Source: Lachnospiraceae bacterium
GTDB taxonomy: Bacteria > Bacillota > Clostridia > Lachnospirales > Lachnospiraceae
Length of the DNA stretch: 64,000 nt
NCBI GenBank assembly: GCA_017556805.1
Contig: JAFYMC010000034.1
Span: 62,001-126,000, forward strand
Direction of reading: 5' to 3'
Shown: positions 27,424 through 35,320 of the stretch, in pieces
How the letters are laid out: each line of letters starts with the position of its first letter
How positions within the stretch are numbered: the first letter of the stretch is position 1
Position numbers and translations under genes: made by a program
The notes under the pieces: generated by a model
The model's database searches: none
Told to the model about the DNA's origin: nothing
Seen by the model: the letters and a program-made list of their open reading frames with translations, nothing else

Positions 27424-28254
27424 ATGGTTAGAAGATTAATTGCAGACAGCTGTGCGGATTTTACACCGGAGAAGAAGGAATGGACCGATGTACGTCTGGT
27501 GCCGCTGACGTTAACGGTAGATAAAGAAGATGTGATAGATGATGAATCTTTTTGTCAGAAAAAGTTTTTGGAAAAGATGAGACAAAGCCCGGAATGTCCG
27601 CGTTCCGCCTGCCCGTCTCCGGAACGCTATATGAAGGAGTTTGAAGGTGCGGATGAGATTTTTGTGGTAACCTTGTCCAAGCACTTAAGCGGTTCTTATC
27701 AGAGCGCTATGTTAGCAAAACAGATGTATCAGGAGGAGCATCCGGAGGTAAAGATAGAGGTGGTGGATTCCTGGTCGGCGTCTGTGGGCGAGTCCATTAT
27801 TGTGTTGAAGCTTCGTGCGTTACTGGATAAGTTTAACTTTGAAGAGATTGTAAAGAAGATTACCACATTCCGCAATAATTCCCAGACCAAGTTTGTGCTG
27901 GAGGATTTGGATGTGTTTATTAAGAACGGTCGTCTGACCCATGTACAGGCGATTTTGTGCAATGCCTTGAATATTAAACCGCTGCTTGCGGGGAAAGAAG
28001 GCCAGATTGTGAAGCTCGACCAGGCAAGAGGGGTAGAGCGTACCTTGAAGAAGCTGGTGGATGCCGTGGTGGCGGATGTGAAGGAGGCGACGACACGTAC
28101 CCTTGCCATTGCCCACTGTAACCATCCGGCCAGAGCCGAAGCGGTAAAGCAGATGATTATGAGCAAGGTGCCGTTTAAGGAGTGCATGATTGTGAACACC
28201 GGCGGTGTCAGTACCATGTATGCCAACGAGGGCGGCATAATTGTGGCGTATTAA
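27424..28254 (+). CDS. DegV-family fatty-acid-binding protein
   Basis: A 276-residue EDD-fold protein. DegV/FakB relatives bind a fatty acid and present it to the kinase FakA for phosphorylation. The N-terminus RRLIADSCADFTPE holds the DSxxDF signature, followed by LSGSYQSAM and a C-terminal NTGGVSTMYANEGGI close to the usual HxGPG region. No fakA is adjacent. GGAAGAGGGAAAGG lies just upstream of the ATG. A terminator hairpin follows 7 bp after the stop. Confidence 0.88.
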   Translation: MVRRLIADSCADFTPEKKEWTDVRLVPLTLTVDKEDVIDDESFCQKKFLEKMRQSPECPRSACPSPERYMKEFEGADEIFVVTLSKHLSGSYQSAMLAKQMYQEEHPEVKIEVVDSWSASVGESIIVLKLRALLDKFNFEEIVKKITTFRNNSQTKFVLEDLDVFIKNGRLTHVQAILCNALNIKPLLAGKEGQIVKLDQARGVERTLKKLVDAVVADVKEATTRTLAIAHCNHPARAEAVKQMIMSKVPFKECMIVNTGGVSTMYANEGGIIVAY

Positions 28255-28260
28255 ATGAAA

Positions 28261-28290
28261 GGGAGTCATCCGGACGGGTGACTCCCTAAA
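28261..28290 (+). terminator. Bidirectional terminator between degV and hicB
   Basis: Stem GGGAGTCATCC / GGGTGACTCCC with a short loop, then TAAAATATTT. It lies between convergent genes and may stop both. Confidence 0.8.
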
Positions 28291-28294
28291 ATAT

Positions 28295-28645
28295 TTATTG
28301 TTTTGAATCTGTTTTGACGATATACTCAGCTAAGGCTTCTTCTACGGTAGCGTTTAAGCTTTTACCGTTTTCAAAGGCATAAAGAGCAATGGAACGATGC
28401 AATTCCGGACTGATTCTGACATTAAAAGAGCCTTTGTATGGTTGTTCAGGTGCAATATTTCGTTCTTCACAATCCTGCAAGTAATCATCAATTACATTTT
28501 GGAAGTCTTCTTCCAGTTCTTGAATGGAATTTCCTTCATAAGATAACAGAGATTTTAAACCGATTACTTTGCCGAACAGGCAATGGTCTTCTCTGGAAAA
28601 TTCCACTGTGCCTGTATAATTTTTATAGGACAAAACATTGCTCAT
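28295..28645 (-). CDS. hicB: HicB-family antitoxin
   Basis: A 116-residue antitoxin with an N-terminal partly degraded RNase H-like fold (YTGTVEFSREDHCLFGKVIGL) and a C-terminal ribbon-helix-helix segment (FNVRISPELHRSIALYA) that binds DNA. It overlaps hicA by 4 bp (ATGA), giving the hicA-hicB order usual for this type. Neutralises HicA and likely represses the pair through the inverted repeat at 28943-28962. Confidence 0.9.
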   Translation of the reverse strand: MSNVLSYKNYTGTVEFSREDHCLFGKVIGLKSLLSYEGNSIQELEEDFQNVIDDYLQDCEERNIAPEQPYKGSFNVRISPELHRSIALYAFENGKSLNATVEEALAEYIVKTDSKQ

Positions 28646-28893
28646 AATAAGCCATCCTTTCTTAGTTTTTCCACGACTTGATCTAATACATATTTTTTTA
28701 ATATTCCGTTGGGATGAGGTTTATGGAAATTGATTACTTCGTTGCTGTTGTCTCTAATAAATTTTACACCGGAACCGGAGCTCCCTTGCTTTAGGGTGTA
28801 ACCGAAATGAGAGAGTAAGGAAACCATTTCGTTAAAGGTGAAATCTTTGGGTCTTCTTAATAGTCGTTCGATCAATTTGTCTTTTTGACTCAT
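28642..28893 (-). CDS. hicA: HicA-family mRNA interferase toxin
   Basis: An 83-residue double-stranded-RNA-binding-like toxin that cleaves mRNA. It belongs to the subtype ending in a FHKPHP motif (His57, His60); the common GSHH catalytic position reads GSSGSG here, as seen in that subtype from memory. The start is an ATG after a GGGGGGAAA purine tract. First gene of the operon, with promoter at 28919-28947 and an operator-like palindrome over the -35 box. Confidence 0.88.
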   Translation of the reverse strand: MSQKDKLIERLLRRPKDFTFNEMVSLLSHFGYTLKQGSSGSGVKFIRDNSNEVINFHKPHPNGILKKYVLDQVVEKLRKDGLL

Positions 28894-28918
28894 TGTTTGA
28901 ATTTCCCCCCTTTAAAAT

Positions 28919-28962
28919 AGTATAGCATAGATAGATATGAACTGCAACTATTTTTAGTTGCA
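28919..28962 (-). promoter_or_regulatory. hicAB promoter with palindrome over the -35 box
   Basis: On the minus strand TTGCAG (28942-28947), 17 bp, TATACT (28919-28924). The perfect inverted repeat TGCAACTA-TTTT-TAGTTGCA (28943-28962) covers the -35 box, the expected position of a HicB operator. Confidence 0.65.
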
Positions 28963-28984
28963 ATGAAGAGGGGTATATTATGTT

Positions 28985-29181
28985 CCGAAAGTATAAAAAT
29001 CTATTGTCGTCTGAAATATGACGGTTCGAAAGTAGCTTAAAACAAGGAACTTAAAATGAGGATGGTTTCAGAAGTGAGTAACTGAAAACCACCGCAGTCC
29101 AATAGAGTGACTATGCTTTTTTGTTACAAAGACTGTTATCATGTCCCCGTTGCCCTAAACGGCAATGGGGATTTTCTTTTA
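28985..29181 (+). ncRNA. Candidate structured RNA ending in a strong terminator
   Basis: No reading frame is convincing here, yet the segment pairs well. TCTATTG (29000-29006) pairs with CAATAGA (29100-29106). Inside, CGTC/GACG (29008-29011 with 29020-29023) forms one hairpin, and GGTTTCAG pairs with CTGAAAACC around an AAGTGAGTAA loop. Downstream is a perfect terminator, TCCCCGTTGCC / GGCAATGGGGA then TTTTCTTTT. It does not match any riboswitch I recognise. It could be an independent small RNA or a leader; the next gene downstream is tRNA-Pro. Confidence 0.35.
29144..29181 (+). terminator. Rho-independent terminator of the candidate RNA
   Basis: Eleven-base perfect stem TCCCCGTTGCC / GGCAATGGGGA with loop CTAAAC and TTTTCTTTT tail. 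Confidence 0.85.
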
Positions 29182-29244
29182 TGGAGCTCCAAATACCCGG
29201 AAAACAGTTCCGAAAAACTTTTTAAAAAAAATTCAAAAAAGGTG

Positions 29245-29273
29245 TTGACATTTCTTTGGAAATGTTGTAAGAT
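29245..29273 (+). promoter_or_regulatory. Promoter of the tRNA pair
   Basis: TTGACA, 17 bp, TAAGAT, 50 bp upstream of tRNA-Pro. Confidence 0.7.
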
Positions 29274-29322
29274 ATCACAGTCGGGTTTGAACGACAGCAA
29301 AAAAATCAAATAATAAAATCAT

Positions 29323-29396
29323 CGAGGCGTGGCTCAGTTTGGTAGAGCGCTGCGTTCGGGACGCAGAGGTCGCAAGTTCGAATCTTGTCGCCTCGA
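29323..29396 (+). tRNA. tRNA-Pro (anticodon CGG)
   Basis: Cloverleaf with acceptor CGAGGCG / CGCCTCG and discriminator A, anticodon stem CTGCG / CGCAG around loop TTCGGGA (anticodon CGG, codon CCG), T-loop GTTCGAATC. CCA is not encoded. Confidence 0.95.
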
Positions 29397-29425
29397 TTTT
29401 ATTTTTAGCCTGTTTTTGGTTGAAT

Positions 29426-29498
29426 GCTGGAATAGCTCAGTCGGTAGAGCACTTCACTCGTAATGAAGGGGTCGTCAGTTCAAGTCTGATTTCCAGCT
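29426..29498 (+). tRNA. tRNA-Thr (anticodon CGT)
   Basis: Acceptor GCTGGAA / TTCCAGC with discriminator T, anticodon stem CTTCA / TGAAG around CTCGTAA (anticodon CGT, codon ACG), T-loop GTTCAAGTC. CCA is not encoded. It is 29 bp after tRNA-Pro. Confidence 0.95.
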
Positions 29499-29509
29499 CT
29501 ACTCGAAGT

Positions 29510-29548
29510 CTGATATCTTTTCGTAGGAAAAGGAGTCAGGCTTTTTTT
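29510..29548 (+). terminator. Terminator of the tRNA operon
   Basis: CTGA...TCAG and CTTTTC / GAAAAG form a stem-loop followed by seven T. Confidence 0.7.
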
Positions 29549-29573
29549 CGTGCAGGCAAAGTGAGCATAGAAG

Positions 29574-29836
29574 AGATTTTGGAAGCTTGCTTCCAAGAAA
29601 TCTCTGATATGCGAGCGCGCCCACGACGTAGTGCCCGTAAGGGCACGGAGTGAGTGGGCCTTGCGAAGCAAGGAGCCTGCACGAAAAACGGGAGAGGAAG
29701 ATATGTGAGCGCGCCCACGACGGTGCACAAGGTCCGGGGGACCTTGGATATGCACCGACCGAAACGAAGTGAAGACAGTGCCCGTAAGGGCACGGAGTGA
29801 GTGGGCCTTGCGAAGCAAGAAGCCTGCACGATTGAC
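29574..29836. repeat. Hairpin-rich repeat block after the tRNA genes
   Basis: Two tandem units share GAGCGCGCCCACGAC, AGTGCCCGTAAGGGCAC, GGAGTGAGTGGGC and CTTGCGAAGCAAG. The second unit also carries an extra nested hairpin (GGTGCA / TGCACC outside, CAAGGTCC / GGACCTTG inside) followed by GACCGAAACGAAGTGAAGAC. The same plan with other stem sequences is seen after the tmRNA (43050-43197) and at 45122-45366. No credible gene is present; short open frames across it are by-products of the palindromes. Confidence 0.8.
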
Positions 29837-29888
29837 TTGCAACACATCTTGTGGCATAATGTTCCTAACGGCAAAAAGGAGGGCATCC

Positions 29889-30863
29889 ATGGCAAAGGGA
29901 GCGAACCAGAAGAAAAAATTGTTTTGCATTTTGGAACTTTTGGAGCGGGAGTCCGATGAGCTGCATCCGGTGTCTACGGAACGCATCATCGAGTATCTGG
30001 CGGCCAATGACATCCGTGCGGAGCGAAAAAGCATTTACGATGATGTGCAGGCGTTGCAGGAGCTTTCTTATGATGTGATTTCCTCGGGGCGCAAGGGATA
30101 TTATCTCGGAGCAAGGGAGTTTGAACTGGCTGAATTGAAGCTTCTGGTGGATGCGGTGCAGTCTTCCAAGTTTTTGACGGAGAAAAAGTCTCATGACCTG
30201 ATTAAGAAGCTGGAACGGTTTTGCAGCCGCTATGAAGCAGGAAAGCTACAGCGTCAGGTGCATGTGTTTGACCGGGTGAAAACTATGAATGAGAGGGTAC
30301 TGTATCTGGTGGATACCATTCATGAGGCCATTGCGGAGAACCGTATGATATCCTTTCAGTATATGAAATGGAACGGGAAGAAAGAGTTGGTTCCACGTCA
30401 TGAGGGGAAGCGGTATCTGGTCAGCCCTTATATCCTCATGTGGGAAGAAGAGAACTATTATCTGGTGGCCTATGATGAAGAGGCGGACGGACGCAGATAT
30501 TATCGTGTGGATAAGATGGCGGATATCAGGATAGAGGCTAAACCGCGGTTGCATAGTGAGGAGTTCACGGAGAATGCGGCGCTGCTTTCCAAGAAAACTT
30601 TCGGTATGTACGACGGCAAGGAGGAGCGGGTGCGGATTTCCTTTGAGGAGCCGCTTCTTGGCGTGGTACTGGACCGGTTCGGTACGGATGTGATATTATT
30701 GGATAAGGGAGAAGGCCGGTACGAGGCTGCGGTGGACGTTCAGGTAAGTCAGCAGTTTTTTGGCTGGCTGTGCGGCGTATCGGAGGTGAAGCTTTGCGGG
30801 CCGGAATGGGTGGCAGAGCAATATAAAGAGCATTTAAAGAAACAAACCATGTTGTATGAATAA
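29889..30863 (+). CDS. WYL-domain transcriptional regulator
   Basis: A 324-residue regulator with an N-terminal helix-turn-helix (about 5-75: LHPVSTERIIEYL, AERKSIYDDVQALQ) and a WYL domain (about 140-230: MISFQYMKWNGKKE, YLVSPYILMWEEENYYLVAYDEE, YYRVDKMADI) plus a WCX-like C-terminus. WYL domains bind ligands, often nucleic acids or nucleotides, and such regulators often control defence or stress genes. The ATG at 29889 follows AAAAGGAGGG. The next gene, pyrK, starts 21 bp later, so the two may be co-transcribed; a role in pyrimidine control is not established. Confidence 0.88.
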   Translation: MAKGANQKKKLFCILELLERESDELHPVSTERIIEYLAANDIRAERKSIYDDVQALQELSYDVISSGRKGYYLGAREFELAELKLLVDAVQSSKFLTEKKSHDLIKKLERFCSRYEAGKLQRQVHVFDRVKTMNERVLYLVDTIHEAIAENRMISFQYMKWNGKKELVPRHEGKRYLVSPYILMWEEENYYLVAYDEEADGRRYYRVDKMADIRIEAKPRLHSEEFTENAALLSKKTFGMYDGKEERVRISFEEPLLGVVLDRFGTDVILLDKGEGRYEAAVDVQVSQQFFGWLCGVSEVKLCGPEWVAEQYKEHLKKQTMLYE

Positions 30864-30884
30864 AGAACCAAGGAGGACGGTTGT

Positions 30885-31667
30885 ATGAGTAAGAAGGAAC
30901 AGGTAAAGGCTTTGATTACGAAGCAGGAGTGCATGACCGGTGAGATTTTCGAGATGAGAATCAAAGCGGAGAGCATTGCGGCAGAGGCAAAAGCAGGACA
31001 GTTTGTATCGCTGTATTGTAAGGAGGGCGGAAGATTACTCCCGCGTCCCATCAGTATTTGCGGAATCGATAAAGAGAAGGGAGAGCTTCGTCTGGTGTAT
31101 CGTATTGCAGGCGAAGGAACGAGAGAGTTCTCTAAGATGCAGGCCGGCGATGAGATTACGGTAACCGGGCCTCTCGGGAACGGTTTTATGACCGAAGATT
31201 TAAAGGATGGCATGCATGCGGTGCTTCTTGGCGGCGGTATCGGTATTCCGCCGATGTTAGAGCTTGCGAAGGTTCTGCCGGGAGAAAAGACCATTGTCCT
31301 CGGTTACAGAGACGCGGATACGTTCCTTGCAAAGGAATTTGAAGCTTACGGTAAGGTACTCATTGCTTCCGATAACGGTGCTGTGGGTGTGAAGGGAAAT
31401 GTAGTGGATGCCATGAAGGCTGAGGGTGTAAAGGGAGATTTGTTCTTTGCCTGCGGACCGAAGCCGATGCTTCGCGGTATTAAGGAGTATGCGGCAGCGC
31501 AGGGAGCAAGAGCGCAGCTTTCCTTAGAGGAGCGTATGGCCTGCGGTATCGGTGCATGTCTGGCATGTGTGTGCAAGACCACGAAGGTGGACGAGCATTC
31601 TCAGGTAAATAACACGAGAATTTGCAAAGAGGGTCCGGTATTTTACGCAGAGGATATCGAGCTGTAA
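30885..31667 (+). CDS. pyrK: Dihydroorotate dehydrogenase B, electron-transfer subunit
   Basis: Carries FAD and a [2Fe-2S] cluster and passes electrons from PyrD to NAD+. The 260-residue protein has the FAD motif RPISICG, the NAD-site GGGIGIPPM and the cluster cysteines 220, 225, 228 and 247 (C-x4-C-x2-C-x18-C). AAGGAGGACGG stands before the ATG. pyrD follows after 61 bp, so this is a class 1B enzyme as in Lactococcus. Confidence 0.95.
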   Translation: MSKKEQVKALITKQECMTGEIFEMRIKAESIAAEAKAGQFVSLYCKEGGRLLPRPISICGIDKEKGELRLVYRIAGEGTREFSKMQAGDEITVTGPLGNGFMTEDLKDGMHAVLLGGGIGIPPMLELAKVLPGEKTIVLGYRDADTFLAKEFEAYGKVLIASDNGAVGVKGNVVDAMKAEGVKGDLFFACGPKPMLRGIKEYAAAQGARAQLSLEERMACGIGACLACVCKTTKVDEHSQVNNTRICKEGPVFYAEDIEL

Positions 31668-31728
31668 TTGTTTGTTGAGATATAGATAGGATACTGTTGT
31701 TTGTCCGAGTGGACGGAAAGGGAAGAAC

Positions 31729-32631
31729 ATGAATTTATCAGTAAATATAGCAGGTGTTACATTAAAGAATCCGGTAACCGTTGCCTCCGGTACCTTTGGG
31801 TCCGGTATGGAATACGGTGAGTTTGTTGATTTGAACCGTCTCGGTGCGGTAACCACCAAGGGTGTTGCCAATGTGCCGTGGCCGGGCAATGCTACCCCGC
31901 GTATTGCAGAGACCTGCGGCGGTATGATGAATGCCATCGGTTTGCAGAATCCGGGCCTTCGTGTGTTTAAAGAACGTGATTTAAAGTTCCTTGCGGATTA
32001 TGATACAAAGATTATTGTGAATGTTTGCGGACGTTCCAAAGAGGATTACATTGATGCGGTAGAGCAGCTGGCGGATACCAATGCAGATCTTTTGGAAATC
32101 AATATTTCCTGCCCGAATGTAAAAGAGGGCGGTATTGCTTTCGGTCAGAATCCGAAGATGGCGGAAGAGATTACGGCGGCAGTGAAGAAGGTAGCAAAGC
32201 AGCCGGTAATTATGAAGCTTTCTCCGAATGTAACGGATATTACCGAGATGGCTCGTGCGGTGGAAGCCGGCGGTGCAGACGCGGTATCTCTTATCAATAC
32301 CTTGACCGGTATGAAGATTGATGTGGAGCGCAGAACCTTTGCGGTAGCCAACAAAACCGGCGGTCTGTCCGGCCCGGCCATCAAGCCGGTGGCAGTGCGC
32401 ATGGTATACCAGGTGGCAAATGCCATTAAGCTCCCGATTATCGGTATGGGAGGAATCCGTACGGCAGAGGATGCGTTAGAGTTCCTTATGGTAGGTGCTT
32501 CCGCTGTTGCGGTAGGTACCGCGAACTTTGTAAATCCGTATGCGACTCTTGAGGTGATCGATGGAATCGCTGCGTACATGGGGCGTCACGGTATTCAGGA
32601 TATTAACGAATTGATTGGATGTGTAAAATAG
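31729..32631 (+). CDS. pyrD: Dihydroorotate dehydrogenase B, catalytic subunit
   Basis: Oxidises dihydroorotate to orotate with FMN in pyrimidine synthesis. The 300-residue TIM barrel has the active-site Cys128 in NISCPN (class 1B uses Cys), NAIGLQNPG near residue 68 and the FMN phosphate segment IGMGGIRTAEDALEF. GGAAAGGGAAG precedes the ATG. It follows pyrK and feeds the substrate of pyrE, located 6 kb downstream. Confidence 0.95.
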   Translation: MNLSVNIAGVTLKNPVTVASGTFGSGMEYGEFVDLNRLGAVTTKGVANVPWPGNATPRIAETCGGMMNAIGLQNPGLRVFKERDLKFLADYDTKIIVNVCGRSKEDYIDAVEQLADTNADLLEINISCPNVKEGGIAFGQNPKMAEEITAAVKKVAKQPVIMKLSPNVTDITEMARAVEAGGADAVSLINTLTGMKIDVERRTFAVANKTGGLSGPAIKPVAVRMVYQVANAIKLPIIGMGGIRTAEDALEFLMVGASAVAVGTANFVNPYATLEVIDGIAAYMGRHGIQDINELIGCVK

Positions 32632-32750
32632 GACGATAGAAGAAAAGGCAAGAATCTGATAGAAAAGACCGAGTAGTGATAGTTATAACAGGTCGAAAAT
32701 GTTATAATTAGAAAACTGTATGTGAGTTGCTACAGAAGGAGGATCTACCT

Positions 32751-33638
32751 ATGAGAAAGCTGAAACTATTTGTGATACTATCGGCATGTGCGATGCTGTT
32801 TTGTGCCTGTGGTAAGGACGATCAGGCGGAGGTAACTCCGGCCCCGACCGCTGCGGTAGTGACGGAGACGCCGGAGGCTACTGCGACACCGGTCCCGACC
32901 GCAACACCGAAGTCAACTTCGACTCCGAAACCAACGGCAACCCCGGCACCGACTCCGACCCCGTTGCCGCCGTGCGAGCCGCTGTATGTGGACTTTACGG
33001 GAGGTAATTCCAACTCTGCAATTACAGAAATCGCAAACGGCTGGGACAACGGAAATCCGTTTAACGTAACCTGGCGGAAGTCCAACTGTACGTTTACGGA
33101 CGACAGGATGCAGCTGATTATCAGTGAGGATGCGGCAGCAAACGGAGGAAGCATTCCGTACGCCGGCGGCGAGTATCGTACCAGAAAGTTCTACGGATAC
33201 GGAAGATACGAGGTGTCCATGAAGGCCATTAAGAACGATGGCGTGGTGTCTTCCTTCTTTACGTATACCGGTCCGTCGGACAAGAATCCGTGGGATGAGA
33301 TCGATATCGAGATTTTAGGTAAGGACACCACGAAGGTGCAGTTTAACTATTACACCAACGGCAGAGGAAATCACGAGTATATGTATGACCTTGGTTTTGA
33401 TGCCTCGGAGGAGTTCCATACCTACGCCTTTGAGTGGTATGAGGATAAGATTGTCTGGTTTGTAGACGGTGTGGAGGTTTACAGTGCCACCAATAACATT
33501 CCGAAGACCAGAGGTAAGATTATGATGAATGCATGGTGCGGAAAGGGTGTAGATGCCTGGTTAAAGGCTTTTGACCCGAGCAACATGCCGCTTGTGGCGG
33601 AGTATGAGTGGTTTTCTTATACGCCGTTTGAAGAGTAA
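32751..33638 (+). CDS. Secreted GH16 beta-glucanase lipoprotein
   Basis: A 295-residue enzyme likely to cut mixed-linkage beta-1,3-1,4 glucans. The signal peptide ends at a lipobox Cys20 (MLFCAC), a Thr/Pro linker covers 25-75, and the GH16 jelly roll follows. The catalytic motif is E183-I-D185-I-E187, with Glu183 as nucleophile and Glu187 as acid/base in the licheninase arrangement. The ATG at 32751 follows AAGGAGG. A TATAAT box at 32703 lacks a good -35. A strong terminator follows at once, which forms the left arm of the foldback element described below. Confidence 0.9.
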   Translation: MRKLKLFVILSACAMLFCACGKDDQAEVTPAPTAAVVTETPEATATPVPTATPKSTSTPKPTATPAPTPTPLPPCEPLYVDFTGGNSNSAITEIANGWDNGNPFNVTWRKSNCTFTDDRMQLIISEDAAANGGSIPYAGGEYRTRKFYGYGRYEVSMKAIKNDGVVSSFFTYTGPSDKNPWDEIDIEILGKDTTKVQFNYYTNGRGNHEYMYDLGFDASEEFHTYAFEWYEDKIVWFVDGVEVYSATNNIPKTRGKIMMNAWCGKGVDAWLKAFDPSNMPLVAEYEWFSYTPFEE

Positions 33639-33643
33639 TATGT

Positions 33644-33679
33644 GCGGGACGTCGTAGAAACTGCGAGGTCCCGCTTTTT
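33644..33679 (+). terminator. Terminator of the GH16 gene
   Basis: GCGGGAC...GTCCCGC stem with extended inner pairing and TTTTT, 6 bp after the stop. Confidence 0.85.
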
Positions 33680-33951
33680 GTAAATGAAGGACTTTCAGAC
33701 ACCGGGAACGCTGATGAATGATACATTTTGCATGTCGCAACGCGACCTCAAACTTCCTCTAAGAACGACTAGGACGCTCGGGTGAGGCCTCGCGCCCAGT
33801 CTTTTCTAAGAGGTGATTTCGACTGCGCTAAAAGCGCGACCCTTCGGGAAAAGCAAAACATATCATTCATCAGCGGTTCCGGTGTTTGGGCAGTTTGTTC
33901 AATATTTACAAAAAGCGAGGACGGAGGATCGAGTTCTTTCTGCGACGTCCC
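33646..33951. mobile_element. Foldback element, copy 1 (conserved core with locus-specific inverted arms)
   Basis: A 306-bp imperfect palindrome. Arms pair in order: GGGACGTCG (33646) with CGACGTCCC (33943-33951); CGCTTTTTGTAAAT (33672-33685) with its perfect complement at 33904-33917; 33700-33723 with 33861-33884 (22 of 24). The outer arm is the upstream GH16 terminator and its decayed mirror image. The core 33735-33848 (TCGCAACGC ... CTTCGGG, 114 nt) is about 91% identical to the core at 59456-59569. CCTCT / AGAGG and GACT / AGTC pair within the core. No protein is encoded. Confidence 0.75.
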
Positions 33952-34012
33952 TTTGACGATTGAAGAGTGGTAAGTATTTCGGGGAGCTTTGACATTTCTT
34001 CGATAGAAGCAC

Positions 34013-34063
34013 TTGACAGCATACGCACGGTAAGATATAATAAGCGAATAGGTAATATATTAC
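34013..34063 (+). promoter_or_regulatory. Promoter and palindromic operator of the marR-flavodoxin operon
   Basis: Perfect TTGACA, 17 bp, TATAAT (34013-34041). A perfect palindrome GTAATATATTAC at 34052-34063 lies at the start of the transcript, fitting MarR self-repression. Confidence 0.8.
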
Positions 34064-34084
34064 ATAATTTTGACAGGAGGGAAA

Positions 34085-34612
34085 ATGGAGGAAATTAACC
34101 AAAGTATGTCACCGCGGGATGTGGTGGCGGAGATGGACGGACGGTATGCGCTGTTTGGGTTATTGTTTGCGCTTCAGAACCGGTTGCAGGCGGTAGGAGA
34201 TACATTTTACGAAGAGATTACCAGTAAGCAGTTTTTTCTGATGGCGTGTATGAATTTGTTTCAGGGAGAGGCGCCGACGGTGCAGGACCTGGCGCAGGTA
34301 ATGGGCAGCTCTCACCAGAATATAAAGCAGATTCTCAATAAGCTGGAGCAGAAAGGATTTGTATCCGTTGTCCCGGATGAAGCGGACCGGAGAAAGCTCA
34401 GGATATCGCTGACGGAGTATGCGGCGGTAACGGGAGAAAAGTACCGAGCCAAGGAAGAGGAATTTATGAGCGGGTTGTTTGACGGAGTAGAAGAGGAAGA
34501 GGCAAAGCAGGCATTTCTTATATTGTCGAGGCTGGAAGCGAATCTGATGCGGATGAAAGCAGTGCCGGAAAATGCCGGGAAGGGTGAAAAGCCCAAGGAT
34601 GAGAATTTTTGA
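34085..34612 (+). CDS. MarR-family transcriptional regulator
   Basis: A 175-residue winged-helix regulator with recognition region LAQVMGSSHQNIKQILNKLEQKGFV and wing VPDEADRRKLRISLT. Probably represses its own operon through the palindrome at 34052-34063 and responds to a small molecule or redox signal. AGGAGG lies 4-5 nt before the ATG at 34085. The flavodoxin gene follows after 57 bp and is its likely target. Confidence 0.88.
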   Translation: MEEINQSMSPRDVVAEMDGRYALFGLLFALQNRLQAVGDTFYEEITSKQFFLMACMNLFQGEAPTVQDLAQVMGSSHQNIKQILNKLEQKGFVSVVPDEADRRKLRISLTEYAAVTGEKYRAKEEEFMSGLFDGVEEEEAKQAFLILSRLEANLMRMKAVPENAGKGEKPKDENF

Positions 34613-34669
34613 TTTAAAACGGTAATAGAAGAAAAAGAAAGATTGCAGAAAAACAGGAGGATAGTAAGG

Positions 34670-35194
34670 ATGAAAACAGCGATTATTTATGTTTCACAGA
34701 CCGGTTTTACCAAGCAGTATGCGGAATGGCTTTCTGAGGAAACCGGTGGGGAGTGTATACCGTTTGCCGAAGCGGAGAAGACGGATTTGTCCGGGTATGA
34801 TGCCATTGTATTCGGTAGTTGGTGTCATGCGGGAATGATAAGAAAGCTGGGATGGTTTAAGGGGAATTTGTCACAGTGGAAGGATAAGAAAAAGGTTGTG
34901 TTTGCGGTGGGAGCAAGTCCGGCGGAAAATCCCGAAATTGCAGAAGCACTTCCGAAAAACTTTACCGAAGAAGAATGGGAACAGGTATCTGTGTTCTACT
35001 GTCCGGGAGGTCTTCGTTACGAGAAGATGAAACTGAGCTCAAAGGTGATGATGAAGATGTTTGCGAAGATGATGGAAGGCAAGAAGGATAAGACTGAAGA
35101 CGAGAAAATTATGGCGGAAATGATCGGGAAGTCCTATGATATCTCCGACCGGAAGTATATCGAACCGATGGTGGAATACTTAAAGGCGGAATAA
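34670..35194 (+). CDS. Flavodoxin-domain protein
   Basis: A 174-residue FMN-binding flavodoxin-like protein. The N-terminal phosphate loop is VSQTGFTKQYAEWL and a second FMN region is FGSWCHAGMIRKL. It resembles the Flavodoxin_5/protoporphyrinogen-oxidase-like group. AGGAGGATAGTAAGG precedes the ATG at 34670. Co-transcription with marR suggests a redox stress function; electron partner unknown. Confidence 0.82.
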   Translation: MKTAIIYVSQTGFTKQYAEWLSEETGGECIPFAEAEKTDLSGYDAIVFGSWCHAGMIRKLGWFKGNLSQWKDKKKVVFAVGASPAENPEIAEALPKNFTEEEWEQVSVFYCPGGLRYEKMKLSSKVMMKMFAKMMEGKKDKTEDEKIMAEMIGKSYDISDRKYIEPMVEYLKAE

Positions 35195-35240
35195 GTTTGC
35201 GTTCAGAATATGATTTTTCTGTGTCCGACAAGGGCATTCA

Positions 35241-35269
35241 TTGACTTTGGAGAAGAGTAGATTTATAAT
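35241..35269 (+). promoter_or_regulatory. Promoter of the small helical protein gene
   Basis: TTGACT, 17 bp, TATAAT, 50 bp upstream of the start. Confidence 0.8.
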
Positions 35270-35320
35270 AAGAGAGTAACGAAAGAACAGATGCAGAAGA
35301 CTGCAGGAAAGGATGTTAAT

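Noticed and set aside
29339..29653. 104-codon frame across the tRNA genes, and the minus-strand frames over the following repeats
   Set aside because: They read through tRNA genes and palindromic repeats; repeated protein text comes from repeated DNA.
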